A stretch of 64,000 nt of DNA from Chitinophagaceae bacterium (GTDB taxonomy: Bacteria > Bacteroidota > Bacteroidia > Chitinophagales > Chitinophagaceae): NCBI GenBank assembly GCA_016702745.1, contig JADJDJ010000003.1:372001-436000 (forward strand). Reading direction: 5' to 3'. This document shows, one piece after another, positions 44,726-55,900 of the stretch (the stretch's first letter is position 1; every line of letters begins with the position of its first letter). A program made the position numbers and the translations under genes. Under the pieces are notes generated by a model. That model saw only the letters and a program-made list of their open reading frames with translations, was not told the DNA's origin and made no database searches.

Positions 44726-46284
44726 GTGACGCCAATACACGGAGTACAGATAGTGGTATTCCCATCAAACCGGTTTATGATGCCACTGACCTGCCCGGTA
44801 CTGTAACAGGTAAGCCCGGGCAATTTCCATTTACAAGAGGGATTCAGCCGGATATGTACCGGGGGAAATTATGGACCATGCGACAGTATGCCGGGTTCTC
44901 CACTGCAGAAGAAAGCAATAAAAGATATCATTACCTTTTATCGCAAGGCGTAAGTGGCTTAAGTGTGGCTTTTGATCTACCCACTCAAATCGGGTACGAC
45001 AGTGATCATCCCCTGTCAGAAGGTGAAGTGGGAAAGACCGGGGTGGCTATTGACAGTATCGGGGACATGGCATTACTTTTCAAGGGGATCAAACTGGAAG
45101 AAGTCAGTACGTCCATGACCATTAATGCCACCGGATATATTTTGCTGGCATTTTATACTGCACTGGCCAAACAACAGGGGGCAGATCTCAGTAAAATAAA
45201 CGGGACGATCCAGAATGATATATTAAAAGAATATGCGGCAAGGGGAACTTATATCTATCCCCCCAAGCCTTCCATGCGGATCATTACGGACATATTCGAA
45301 TGGTGCAGCCATGAATTACCAAAGTGGAATACGATTTCTATTTCCGGTTATCATATCCGCGAAGCCGGGAGTACTGCCGTACAGGAAATTGCATTTACCC
45401 TCAGCAATGGAAAAGCCTATGTACAGGCCGCACTCCAAAAAGGTCTTGATATAAATGTGCTTGGAAAAAGACTGTCATTTTTCTTTAATGCCCATAACAA
45501 TCTGTTTGAAGAAGTAGCCAAGTTCAGAGCCGCCCGTACTTTATGGGCCGGGATTATGAAGGAACTGGGTGCTACTGATCCCAAGGCTATGATGCTGCGT
45601 TTTCATACCCAAACCGGCGGCAGTACCCTAACTGCCCAGCAGGCACATAATAATATTACCAGGGTTACCCTGCAATCACTGGCTGCAGTATTGGGAGGTA
45701 CACAATCACTGCATACCAATGGATATGATGAGGCTTTGAGTCTGCCTACGGAAGAAGCCGCCAGAATTGCATTGCGTACTCAGCAAATTGTGGCTTATGA
45801 GAGTGGGGTAACAGATACGGCTGATCCCCTGGCAGGATCCTATTTCATAGAAGCGCTGACCCATGAAGTGGAGACAGCCGCCCGTCAGCTCATGGATAAA
45901 ATTGATGCCATGGGTGGAAGCGTAACTGCTATTGAGGAAGGATTTATCCAGGATGAAATTGCCCGAAGTGCCTACGAGTACCAGCAACAGATTGAAAGAA
46001 ATGAAAAAATAATCGTAGGTGTCAATAAGTTTCAGCAGGAGGAAGTAAACAAGATCCCCATTTTCAGGGTGGATGACAGTATCCGTCAGGTTCAGTCTGA
46101 CCGGCTGACAAGGCTGCGTCAGGAAAGGGATCAGAAACGCTGTAATCAATTACTCGCTCAATTGACAGAAAAAGCCGGATCCGGTGAGAATATTATGCCG
46201 GTAGTACTGGCAGCTGTGGAAAATAAATGCACCCTGGGGGAGATTTCCGATACCCTGCGGGCCGTTTTCGGAGAATATAAATAG
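44722..46284 (+). CDS. Methylmalonyl-CoA mutase family, large-subunit catalytic domain
   Basis: The 520-residue protein is the TIM-barrel half of a B12-dependent acyl-CoA mutase. Motifs are MYRGKLWTMRQYAGFSTAEE, GLSVAFDLPTQIGYDSDHP, GTIQNDILKEY, YPPKPSMRII, ISISGYHIREAGST (active-site His) and GGTQSLHTNGYDEAL. It ends at about residue 520, and no cobalamin-binding DxHxxG domain is present, so it needs a separate small B12-binding subunit that is not in the window. The substrate (methylmalonyl-, isobutyryl- or another acyl-CoA) cannot be settled. The gene is coupled to the upstream membrane-anchored protein. Confidence 0.9.
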   Translation: MSDANTRSTDSGIPIKPVYDATDLPGTVTGKPGQFPFTRGIQPDMYRGKLWTMRQYAGFSTAEESNKRYHYLLSQGVSGLSVAFDLPTQIGYDSDHPLSEGEVGKTGVAIDSIGDMALLFKGIKLEEVSTSMTINATGYILLAFYTALAKQQGADLSKINGTIQNDILKEYAARGTYIYPPKPSMRIITDIFEWCSHELPKWNTISISGYHIREAGSTAVQEIAFTLSNGKAYVQAALQKGLDINVLGKRLSFFFNAHNNLFEEVAKFRAARTLWAGIMKELGATDPKAMMLRFHTQTGGSTLTAQQAHNNITRVTLQSLAAVLGGTQSLHTNGYDEALSLPTEEAARIALRTQQIVAYESGVTDTADPLAGSYFIEALTHEVETAARQLMDKIDAMGGSVTAIEEGFIQDEIARSAYEYQQQIERNEKIIVGVNKFQQEEVNKIPIFRVDDSIRQVQSDRLTRLRQERDQKRCNQLLAQLTEKAGSGENIMPVVLAAVENKCTLGEISDTLRAVFGEYK

Positions 46285-46396
46285 CGATCCCCAGTCTTTT
46301 GAGCCATTAAATCGCTTGATTTCTAATGGTATCCCCTAAAAGTGGTATAGGCCAGGAATATGAAAAGTATATCTTTCTGGTCCAAAACCTTCTTTT

Positions 46397-49300
46397 ATGA
46401 GACCATTGAACTACTCCAGGATCCTCCCGCTGATCCTGTTTTCATTGTTAAGCTTCTATAGCCAGGCCCAGGTAAAGATCGGCGGTAATCCAAAAGAAAA
46501 CCCGCATCCATCTGCCGTACTTGAATTGCAAAGTGCCGATAAAGGGGTGCTATTCCCAAGGCTTACCCAGCTACAGATGGAGGCCATCAAAGCACCGGCG
46601 GATGCCCTTGTTGTTTATAATACAGATGCAAAGGCGGTATGGATATACAGCCTGGAACAACAACAGTGGATGCCCTTGCTGCAACCGATGTATCGGGCAG
46701 CAGCCACGCCTGCTGATTCCAGTGAATGGGTATATGATTCCACCACCCTTCGGGTTTTTCTCCGCCGGGTTATGAGCTTGGAGATTCCATTTACTATAAC
46801 CTGGCCAGAAGGAAATTTATTTTTGCGGACAAGATCAATATTGATGGCAGCAATAGCCCTGCGGATATATTCTATCCGGGTAAGTATATTTTCAAAGGCA
46901 ATGCATCAACCGTTGTCAATGATTCTGCTACATTAAATTTTCCAAGTATAACACTCAGTAATTTTCTGTTCTCCGTAGACAACGATTCCTTTGCCCTTGC
47001 CAATCCGGGTGTTGCCTTCTACAATGGTATGCGTATATCCACTCAGATGCAACCAGGGGCCACCCAAAAGGCTGCAACCCTTCGTTCCATGCTTTTACAG
47101 GTCAACCATACCGGGGCTGATACCGTACAAGCTGTAACCGCTATGGCCAGTAATGCTTTTGTGGACGGCCAGGGCTTTACCGGTTCCTTCAATGGAATAC
47201 AGAATAATTTATCCATCAGCAGTACAGCTTCCAATAGTATTGGATCCGTAACCGGTTACCGGAGTAATATCACAATGGCGCCGGGAACTGGCGGCCGCGT
47301 CTTGTCGAATGTATTCGGTTACCAGGGAAATATCAGTGGATTCCGGGATTCAGCTAATAACAGTTATATCAATGGTAATGCTTATGGCATCTTCCTGAAT
47401 TCAATCAATGCCGCCCAGCCCCGCAGGAACTATGCTTTTTACAGTAACAAAGGGCATAACCGCTTCGGAGACTCCACACTGATCACTGATGGATTCACCA
47501 TTTCACCCCGTGCTGTACTGGACATCAACAGCAGCAGTGCCATGATCATTCCTTCGGGCAGCACGGCCCAGCGGCCTGCTACGGGTGTAACGGCTATGTT
47601 CAGAAATAATACGGATCTCGCTGCTCCGGAGTATTTTGATGGCAGCAACTGGAAAACATTGAGCGCAGGAAACAATGAATGGGTATTTGATGCAGGCACC
47701 AACAGGGTCAACTTACAGCGTGGACTTGGCCTGGGCGATTCCATTTATTATAATACAAACAGAAAGAAATTTGTTTTTGCAGATAAAGTGTTTTCAAATG
47801 AACTGGGAACAAGTGTGGATGTATTCTATCCGGGTAAATTTATCTTTAAAGGAACCGCTTCCTCCGTTTATCATGATGCGGCCTCCCTGAATTTCCCCAG
47901 TATAACACTGAGCAATCATTTGCTGGACATCGATAATGATTCTTTTGCGCTGGCCAATCCCGGTGCCGCTTTCTATAATGGTATGCGGGTGGCTACCCGT
48001 TTACTGCCTTCTGCCACACAACAAACTGCCACCATTCGTTCAATGTTGTTACAACTGAATCATGGCGGTGCAGATACGGCATTCGCTGTAACTGCTTTGG
48101 CCAGTAATAGTTTTATTGAAGGACAGGGCTTCACCGGATCTTTCAATGGCTTCCAGAATAATATGGCCATTACAGACAGTGCCCGGAACAATATTGGATC
48201 AATGACCGGTTACCGGAACCAGATGTCCATGTCACCAGGTGCAGGCGGTCGCATATTAGGCAGTGTTTATGGATACTTCGGGTCGATGACCGGTTTTACT
48301 GATAATAGCAGTAATACCCTCATTAACGGGAATGCTTATGGTATTTTTCTGAATAATATTAATGTGGCCGGGCCGCGAAGAAACTTTGCATTTTATTCAA
48401 ATAAAGGTTTGAACAGACTGGGAGATTCAACCCTGATTACCGACCAGTCATTTACAACAGCGAGGGCCGTACTGGATGTTAATAGTCCCAGTGCCATGAT
48501 CATTCCCTCAGGCAATACAGCGCAACGTCCGGCCACTGGTATCACTGCCATGTTCCGGAACAATACCGATTTACAGGTTCCTGAATATTTTAACGGCAGC
48601 AGCTGGCAATCATTATCCACCGGAGTCAATGAATGGAGTTTCGACGGATTGAATAAGGTTTACCTCAACCGCGGACTGCCCCTGGGTGATAGTATCTATT
48701 ATCAGTCGCAGCGGAAGCAATTTGTTTTCAGTGACCGTGCCACCAATACCAATAGCCTGGGCCAGGATTTTCCGGTTGAGAATTTTGGAGGTAAATACAC
48801 TTTCAAAGCCACTGCTTCCAAAAGAGATTCTACACAGTTTGACGGACCGAATATGAATATTGTATACGAGGTGGATAATAGGCCAAACGGTACTGTTTAT
48901 AATGCACTGACCATTGCCAGTGTCATGAATCCGAAAGCTTTTCAGAAAGGGGACATCCTCTCCGGTATTTCCAATACCAGTATTCATTCGGGTAATGACT
49001 CGGTTCAATTGGTGCTCGGTATACAAAATACTACCCGCAACAGTGGCAATGGTAAATCCGGCAGCCTGATAGGCATTCAGAATGCTGTCAGAATTCAGAA
49101 CGGCATAGCAGATAATACCGGTGAAATGGTGGGTATCCGGAATATTCTTACCCGGAGCGGTGCCAGCGCAGGAAGGATAACCGGAAATGTATATGGTTTA
49201 CATCAGAATTTTTCCGGGCTCAATAATAATGTGGATGGAACCATGTATGGCATCTTTATGAACAATATAAATGGTGCAGGTCCAAGAAAGAACTATGCTA

Positions 49301-49785
49301 TTTACACCAGCAAAGGTTTGAACAGGCTGGGTGACTCTGTCCTGATCACAGATGGCGGCAGCATTACACCCCGTGCCGTACTGGATGTAAATGCCAGCAG
49401 TGCCATGATTGTGCCAACCGGTTCCAGCGCACAAAGACCCGCTGCAGCAGCTTCCGTAGCCGGAATGGTACGGTACAATACTGAGAATGGCGGAAGGCTG
49501 GAATCATATAATGGTTCTGCCTGGAGTGGCATCATCAGGGGTGGAATTGGCATTGATCCCCCTAATATTCCTGCCAACGGAGGTACTACCGCCAGTTTTG
49601 CCTTTTCCGGCGCAACTGTGGGAGCCACAGTCACGATATCTCCTTCTACCGCACCACCCAATGGAATTGTTATTGCCTGGGCAAGAGTAAGTGCTGCCAA
49701 TACGATTGAGGTCAGGTTCCAGAACTGTACCGGAGCCGCTATCAATCCCCCTTCAATTGGTTATAATATCAGGGTTATTCAATAA
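46397..49785 (+). CDS. Exported protein with three ~318-residue tandem repeats (one frameshift)
   Basis: The protein has a signal peptide (MRPLNYSRILPLILFSLLSF) and an opening segment (VKIGGNPKENPHPSAVLELQ, GVLFPRLTQLQM) as in many Bacteroidota surface or tail-fibre-like proteins. Three repeats begin near GDSIYY at 46783, 47737 and 48688 (954 and 951 bases apart). Each has KFVFADK-like, FYPGKYIFKGTAS, FALANPGAAFYNGM, GFTGSFNGFQNN, NAYGIFLNNIN, GLNRLGDSTLITD and SAMIIPSGNTAQRPATG elements. There is no recognised T9SS domain at the end (YNIRVIQ). One G is missing in the run at 46767-46769; adding it joins LRRG to YELGDSIYYN and gives about 1129 residues. Confidence 0.8.
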
Positions 49786-49802
49786 ATAAACAGCAATCTT
49801 TG

Positions 49803-49829
49803 AAAGCCGGTCCATTGACCGGCTTTTTT
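49803..49829 (+). terminator. Terminator after the three-repeat gene
   Basis: The arms AAAGCCGGTC and GACCGGCTTT around a CATT loop, followed by TTTTG. Confidence 0.92.
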
Positions 49830-49967
49830 GTTTTTATAGTAACCAGACAAATAATGACTACGGCAGGTATCAGGGTTTTTAAAGTCCAGACGCTGTTTTT
49901 ACCACTCCTATGAATTGCTCTCAAACTTGCGGATTTATCGGTATTTTCATCGCCAAAAAATGACACT

Positions 49968-51719
49968 ATGAAGATGGTGAAAAGGATCCCGGCCGCCTGG
50001 TTAAGAATGATGCTTCCGGTTGTTTTGCTGACAGGGGCTATCGCCAGTGCCCAACCTGTTACAGTAGGTAATGTTGCCAATTCCCGTAAAGATTCCACCG
50101 GGATGCCGGTAAACGATCCGGCAGCAGACAAATTAAAAGCGGATCGTGCAGAAAAAGAAAAAAGGATCAAAGAAGCAGAAGAGCAGTCCAGGATCAGTAG
50201 CGCTGACGTTTCTCAAACCGCCACATTGGATTTGCCGGCAGGTACACCCGCTTTTATTACAGATAGTCTTGATACCTATGTGCTCCGGGGCATGAAGCAA
50301 TGGGAAATCCCCGGGCTCGCCATTGTGATTGTAAAAGATGGGAAAGTGATACTTAGCAAAGGCTTTGGACAAAGGGCCATGAATAGCCCGGAACCCGTTG
50401 ATGAAAATACTTTATTCATTATTGCTTCCAATACCAAACTCTTTACCGGGACCGATCTGGCTTTACTGGAGTACCAGAAAAAAATATCCCTGAATGACAA
50501 GGTCACCAAATACCTTCCCTGGTTCAGATTATACGACAGCAGCTCCACCCGTTTAGCGACCATCAGGGATATGTTGTCGCACCGGATCGGTTTAAAGACT
50601 TTTCAGGGCGATTTCACCTTCTGGAATTCCAGCCTGCCAAAGGATTCAATTATCTGGAAGATGCGCCATTTAAAACCTTCCGGGGAATTCAGGCAGGATT
50701 ATGGTTATTGTAATTCAGGTTTTGTTGTGGCCGGCCGTATTCTTGAAAAAGTAAGCGGCAAATCCTGGGAGGCATTTACAATTGAAAATATCCTCACTCC
50801 TTTGGGAATGGATAATACCTGGATGAATACGGCCAATATTCTGCGGTATGGAAATGTTGCCTTTCCGCATAATAATCTATACGGGCCACTGGAGATCATT
50901 CCTTTTGATAAGATCGATAATATGGGGCCAGCCACCAGTATGGTCAGCAATGTAAAAGACCTTGCAAAATGGATTCAATTTCAGTTAGACAGCGGCAAAC
51001 ACAAGGGACGGCAGATCATCCCCTGGGAAGTACTGCAAAAGACCAGGGATATCAATATCCTGACCGGCAGCCGGAAATCGCCCTTTTACCCCACGCATTT
51101 CAGGGGTTATGGATTGGGCTTATATTCCACCGACTACAATGGCCGTCAGGTTTACTGGCATACGGGCGGGGCATTTGGGCATGTAACCAATGTTTGTTTT
51201 ATACCGGAAGAAAAACTGGGAATTGCCATCCTTACCAATAACGATAACCAGAGTTTTTTTGAAGCCCTGCGTTACCAGGTATTGGATGCCTACCTCAATG
51301 TAGCCTATACCAACCGGAGCGATTTTCAATGGAATTTTTTCAGCCAGAATAAAAAATCAACCGATGATGCCGTGGCTGCTTTGAATGCAAGAGCTGATAA
51401 AAAAAATACCCCTGAAATAAAGCTTAGCGATTTTACCGGTACTTTTTATAATACCGTCTATGGGAAAATAACAATCAGTCTAAGGGGCACTCAGTTACTC
51501 TGTCGTTTTCAACAGCATCCCGAGCTGATTGCCGTGATGGATTATATGGATAAGAATGAATTCCGGATAAAATACTCGAATCACGGATATGGTATTCATC
51601 CTGCCAAATTCACGATACAAAATGGCAAACCTTTTAGTGTGCAGATTCAGGCAAATGAATTTGTTGAAACAGATGCGTATCTCTTTATCAGGGATCCGAA
51701 AGCAAAACCGGTGAAGTGA
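49968..51719 (+). CDS. Class C beta-lactamase-family serine hydrolase with C-terminal domain (exported)
   Basis: The 583-residue protein has a signal peptide (MMLPVVLLTGAIASAQ), a charged coil (DKLKADRAEKEKRIKEAEEQ) and a class C/penicillin-binding-type domain. Its motifs are SxxK at ASNTK (Ser154, Lys157), YxN at GYCNSGF, and HTG at WHTGGAFGH. A C-terminal DUF3471-like beta domain follows (LSDFTGTFYNTVYGKITISL). Such proteins include peptidases and esterases, so the true substrate is unknown. A 1.2 kb repeat region follows. Confidence 0.87.
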   Translation: MKMVKRIPAAWLRMMLPVVLLTGAIASAQPVTVGNVANSRKDSTGMPVNDPAADKLKADRAEKEKRIKEAEEQSRISSADVSQTATLDLPAGTPAFITDSLDTYVLRGMKQWEIPGLAIVIVKDGKVILSKGFGQRAMNSPEPVDENTLFIIASNTKLFTGTDLALLEYQKKISLNDKVTKYLPWFRLYDSSSTRLATIRDMLSHRIGLKTFQGDFTFWNSSLPKDSIIWKMRHLKPSGEFRQDYGYCNSGFVVAGRILEKVSGKSWEAFTIENILTPLGMDNTWMNTANILRYGNVAFPHNNLYGPLEIIPFDKIDNMGPATSMVSNVKDLAKWIQFQLDSGKHKGRQIIPWEVLQKTRDINILTGSRKSPFYPTHFRGYGLGLYSTDYNGRQVYWHTGGAFGHVTNVCFIPEEKLGIAILTNNDNQSFFEALRYQVLDAYLNVAYTNRSDFQWNFFSQNKKSTDDAVAALNARADKKNTPEIKLSDFTGTFYNTVYGKITISLRGTQLLCRFQQHPELIAVMDYMDKNEFRIKYSNHGYGIHPAKFTIQNGKPFSVQIQANEFVETDAYLFIRDPKAKPVK

Positions 51720-52912
51720 GAGTGGGAAATAAGTATTGGATATTAAGATATTAGGATATTGCCTCGCCCGCCGAAGTTTTAACGAAGGAGGGCTGCCCGC
51801 CGAAGCTTTAGCGAAGGAGGGCCGCCCTTAATTAAGGCCGACAACCTGAACATTGAGCATTGTTAGTTGAATCCCGATAGCTATCGGGAGAATATTTCCT
51901 TATAACCACATAAAATGTTCAATGCTCAATGTTCAATTTTCAATGCTCATATCCACATAAGAGACATCAACAAAAACCCGGGCATCGAGCATATCAATTT
52001 GCCTCGCCCGCCGAAGCCTTAGCGAAGGAGGGCCGCCCGCCGAAGCCTTAGCGAAGGAGGGCCGCCCTTAATTAAGGCCGACAACCTGAACATTGAGCAT
52101 TGTTAGTTGAATCCCGATAGCTATCGGGAGAATATTTCCTTATAACCACATAAAATGTTCAATGCTCAATGTTCAATTTTCAATGCTCATATCCACATAA
52201 GAGACATCAACAAAAACCCGGGCATCGAGCATATCAATTTGCCTCGCCCGCCGAAGTTTTAACGAAGGAGGGCCGCCCTTAATTTAGGCCGACAACCTGA
52301 ACATTGAGCATTGTTAGTTGAATCCCGATAGTTATCGGGAGAATATTTCCTTATAACCACATAAAATGTTCAATGCTCAATGTTCAATATTCAATGCTCA
52401 TATCCACATAAGAGAGGTCAACAAAACCCGGGCAACGAGCATGTCAATTTGCCTCGCCCGCCGAAGCCTTAGCGAAGGAGGGCCGCCCGCCAAGTTTTAG
52501 CGAAGGAGGGCTGCCCGCCGAAGCTTTAGCGAAGGAGGGCCGCCCTTAAGTAAGGCCGACAACCTGAACATTGAGCATTGTTAGTTGAATCCCGTTAGCT
52601 ATCGGGAGAATATTTCCTTATAACCACATAAAATATTCAATGCTCAATGATCAATATTCAATGCTCACTCCATATAAGAGCCGGTAGCGAAATCTCTGGA
52701 TGCAGCTTTCCCATTCTGACATAGAAATACCCGCACGCTATTCCCAGGTTTAGCAATTGCTATACAGTTTTTTTTGACCCTATTGCCTTGGGCAAGATAA
52801 GGTCAGGAAAGACAAGTCTTCTTCGTATTGACGAACAGAAGAAAAAGATGATCCATAAAAAAAGCCATCCCGGTTGACCCGGGATGGCTTGTGATATTTT
52901 GCTTTGAAGTAA
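51720..52912. repeat. 1.19 kb non-coding region with nested-palindrome tandem array
   Basis: From 51766 to about 52680 four units repeat. Each has a conserved core of about 182 bases starting at 51821, 52061, 52272 and 52539, preceded by a variable number (2, 2, 1, 3) of 29-bp hairpin elements (GCCCGCCGAAGC...GCGAAGGAGGGCC). The spacings 240, 211 and 267 fit a 182-base core plus n x 29. The core holds CCTTAATTAAGG (varied in units 3 and 4), AACATTGAGCATTG and its complement CAATGCTCAATGTT, and between them CCCGATAGCTATCGGG (51873, 52113, and variants at 52324 and 52591). TGTTCAA/TGCTCAA heptamers are part of the core. No ORF is convincing. The last 220 bases hold only the terminator at 52862. 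Confidence 0.9.
52862..52890 (-). terminator. Terminator of the 1560-residue T9SS gene
   Basis: AAGCCATCCCGG and CCGGGATGGCTT arms, followed on the minus strand by TTTTTTT; 23 bases after the stop. Confidence 0.9.
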
Positions 52913-55900
52913 TTAAGGTTTCTTCCTTACAATGATCTTCTTCACTCCTACACGCTTACCAGCGGAATTTACCAGTTCAACCAGGTAAGATCCATCAGCA
53001 ATAGCCGGAGGAAGTACAACATCGATACGGGTATAGGCTAAGCCTGTTACCACAGCACGCTCGTACACTTTAGAACCTTTTTCATCGATTACCCTGAGGG
53101 TAGCATTCTCATTTGCGGTATTGAAGAAACGCACCTGGAATGTACCATTGTTTGGTACAGGATATACCCAAAGGTTCTCAGAAGCCAGTCCGGTGATTAC
53201 CACATCAGCAGATGTGCCAACACAACCATTAGGATCTGTGTACACGAGGCGGTATGTACCGATATCATCTACAGTCAGGTTGCTAAGAACAGGACCCTGA
53301 GACAACGGTGTGCCGATCGGAGAACCATTCTTTAACCAGGAATAAGTACCACCAGCCAGACTAACTGTAGAAGAGATATTCAGCGACTGACCAGGCAGCA
53401 ATGCCGGAGGTATTGAAGTTACCACCGTTACTGTTGGCAGCGGATTTACATACAATGTTGCGAAACTGGATGTAACATCTGAACATCTTCCAGTCAGAAT
53501 TACACGGTAAGAATTAGTATTCTGTGCAAATGTAACTGAAGGAATAGTGTAAGATGAAGCGGTAGCGCCAGTGATATCAGCCCATGCACTTCCGGTCCAC
53601 TGCTGCCACTGATAGGTCAGCGGGTTACCGGTACCGGCAGATGCTGTTACACTGAATACTGCATTACTTCCCACGCATACAAACTTCGTAGCAGGCTGTG
53701 CACTGATTACAGGAATTGAAGCATCAGATACTGTTACTGTGAATGAGCAAGTTCTTGTATTTCCGGCCGCATCAGCAGCAGTATAAGTAACTGTGGTTAC
53801 ACCTACACCTGTTCTGCCGGTAAGGCCAAACTGTGTAGTGGTTGGTACCAGGTTGATACCTGAAGCAGGAGAAGCACCAGTTGTGGCTCCGCTCAGTGTC
53901 CAGGTCAAACGGGTTACACCACAATTATCTGCAAAGATTGGTGTAAGATCAGCAGCATTGGCAATAAGTCCGTAACAAACACCAGGTTGTGTATTGATGG
54001 CCTTGTTTGTGGGGCAGCTGATAGTTGGTTGCTCGCTATCTGTAACAGTTACAGTGAATGAACATGTTGACGTATTTCCAACCGCGTCTCTGGCTGTAAA
54101 GCTGTTTGTAGTGGTACCCACAGGGAATACGCTACCAGGAGGCAGACCGGCTGTTTGCGTCAGCACTGGTGGAATAACAGGGATCGTACCACCAATATCA
54201 ATGATGTTATGATTGGCAGTAAATCCAAGTGAAGCCAGTGTTACAGGATTCGGTACACCACAAGCTGTTGAAGAAATATAAACTGGTCCGGTTTCACCCA
54301 GTCCGTTTGCAGCAGGGAATACACCACCTACAGGGCAGGAAACTTCCACTACAATCACGTCTGTATTAGCTACAGTTGGTGGTGCAGTCAGGTTGACCTG
54401 ATAGAAGCTGCTGGCAGCTGCTGTAATCGTAACCGTTCCTGAACCAATCAGTGTTCTGGTACCACCTGGGAAGGCAGCGCCTGTTTGACGATATACATTT
54501 GCTGTGATCGTCTGATTTACACCTGTATTGTTCACCTCCACACCAAATCTTACTGAGCGAATGGTAAATGCTCCGGTAATAGCAGGGAAGGAAGCCAGGT
54601 TATAAGATCTCCACCACTGGGTAGCACCTGCGCCGCAGGAAATACCAGTATTGGTAGTGATGGTTGTATTATTTGTGTTCTGAGAAATTGCGACAGTACC
54701 AGGCAGCGGACAGTTGTCTACTACTGATGGTAAAGCATAGTTCACTACCGCGCTACAAACACCGGCATTATTCGGCACCGTGATATTCGCAGGGCAGGTA
54801 ATAGTTGGAGGCACGTTATCAACAACTGTTATTGTAAATGAGCAGGTAGCACCTGATGCAGTACTTACGTTAACTGTAGTTGTACCAACTGGGAAGAATG
54901 AACCGGAAGCCCTTGAGTAAGTAACAGGACCGCAAAGACCGGTTGTAGTAGCCGCAGGGTATGTTACATTGGCACCACAAAGACCAGCGGTTGCACCGGT
55001 TGTAATGTTAGCCGGGCAGGTGACTACGCAAGGCGCACCGCAACATGAAGGCTGACCTACTACAACATTATCGACTCTCCAACCTGTTGCACTTAAACTT
55101 ACATCAGTTCCTTCTCTGAATCTGATACGGGTTGGCTGACCACTAGCCGCATTGGGAAGCGCTACTACTGTTGTAATATATCCACCACTGTTATTAACCC
55201 AGGCGGCTCTGCCACCAAGCGGGTTGCTGAATGAAGAGCTGATCGTTCCACTATAACCACCTGAAACAAAACTACCACCAGCAGCAATGATGTCCTGGAA
55301 TGCACCACCATTGATGGAGATTTCAAGAACACCACCATCAAATGAACCAGTTTCGAAAATGTGACTATGGCTGAATGTCAATCTTGCCAGCGCACCTGGA
55401 ACAAATGAAGCCGATTCAAGAATATTATCAGAAATATTAGACGGGTTGGGTACAAATGCTGCGTTAGGTGCAGAAGATGGCGTTGTGGCGGATGTTGTCC
55501 ACAAAGCGGCCGCAGCACCAGTAGCTGTAGTTGACCAGCCTGCAGGAAGTGCAGGAGCAACCACGGCATCAAAATTTTCAACCAGTACGTTTACGGTTGT
55601 ACCTAAAGTGATCGAACCGAAGTTCGCAATTCCAAGGTTGGTAGCTCCATCCTGAACCTGAATAGAAGGTGTGATAGTACCACCGCAGGTAGCAGATGAA
55701 TTGGTGAAAGTGAAATCACGGCAAACCTGATCACCCGGGTTCATCAGACCATAGTTCTGAGGTCCGGAAGGTGTTATAATTCCACCTGTTGTCTGCAATG
55801 TACCTACTACGTTTGAAGCGGCTGCAGTTCCTGTATTACGTAAACAGAAACTAACCGTTACTGTTTCACCTGGATCGATAAATCCGTTAGCAGGAACACA

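Noticed and set aside
51766..52690. CRISPR array
   Set aside because: The repeats are unequal in length, nested and palindromic, have no unique spacers of constant length, and no cas gene is nearby.
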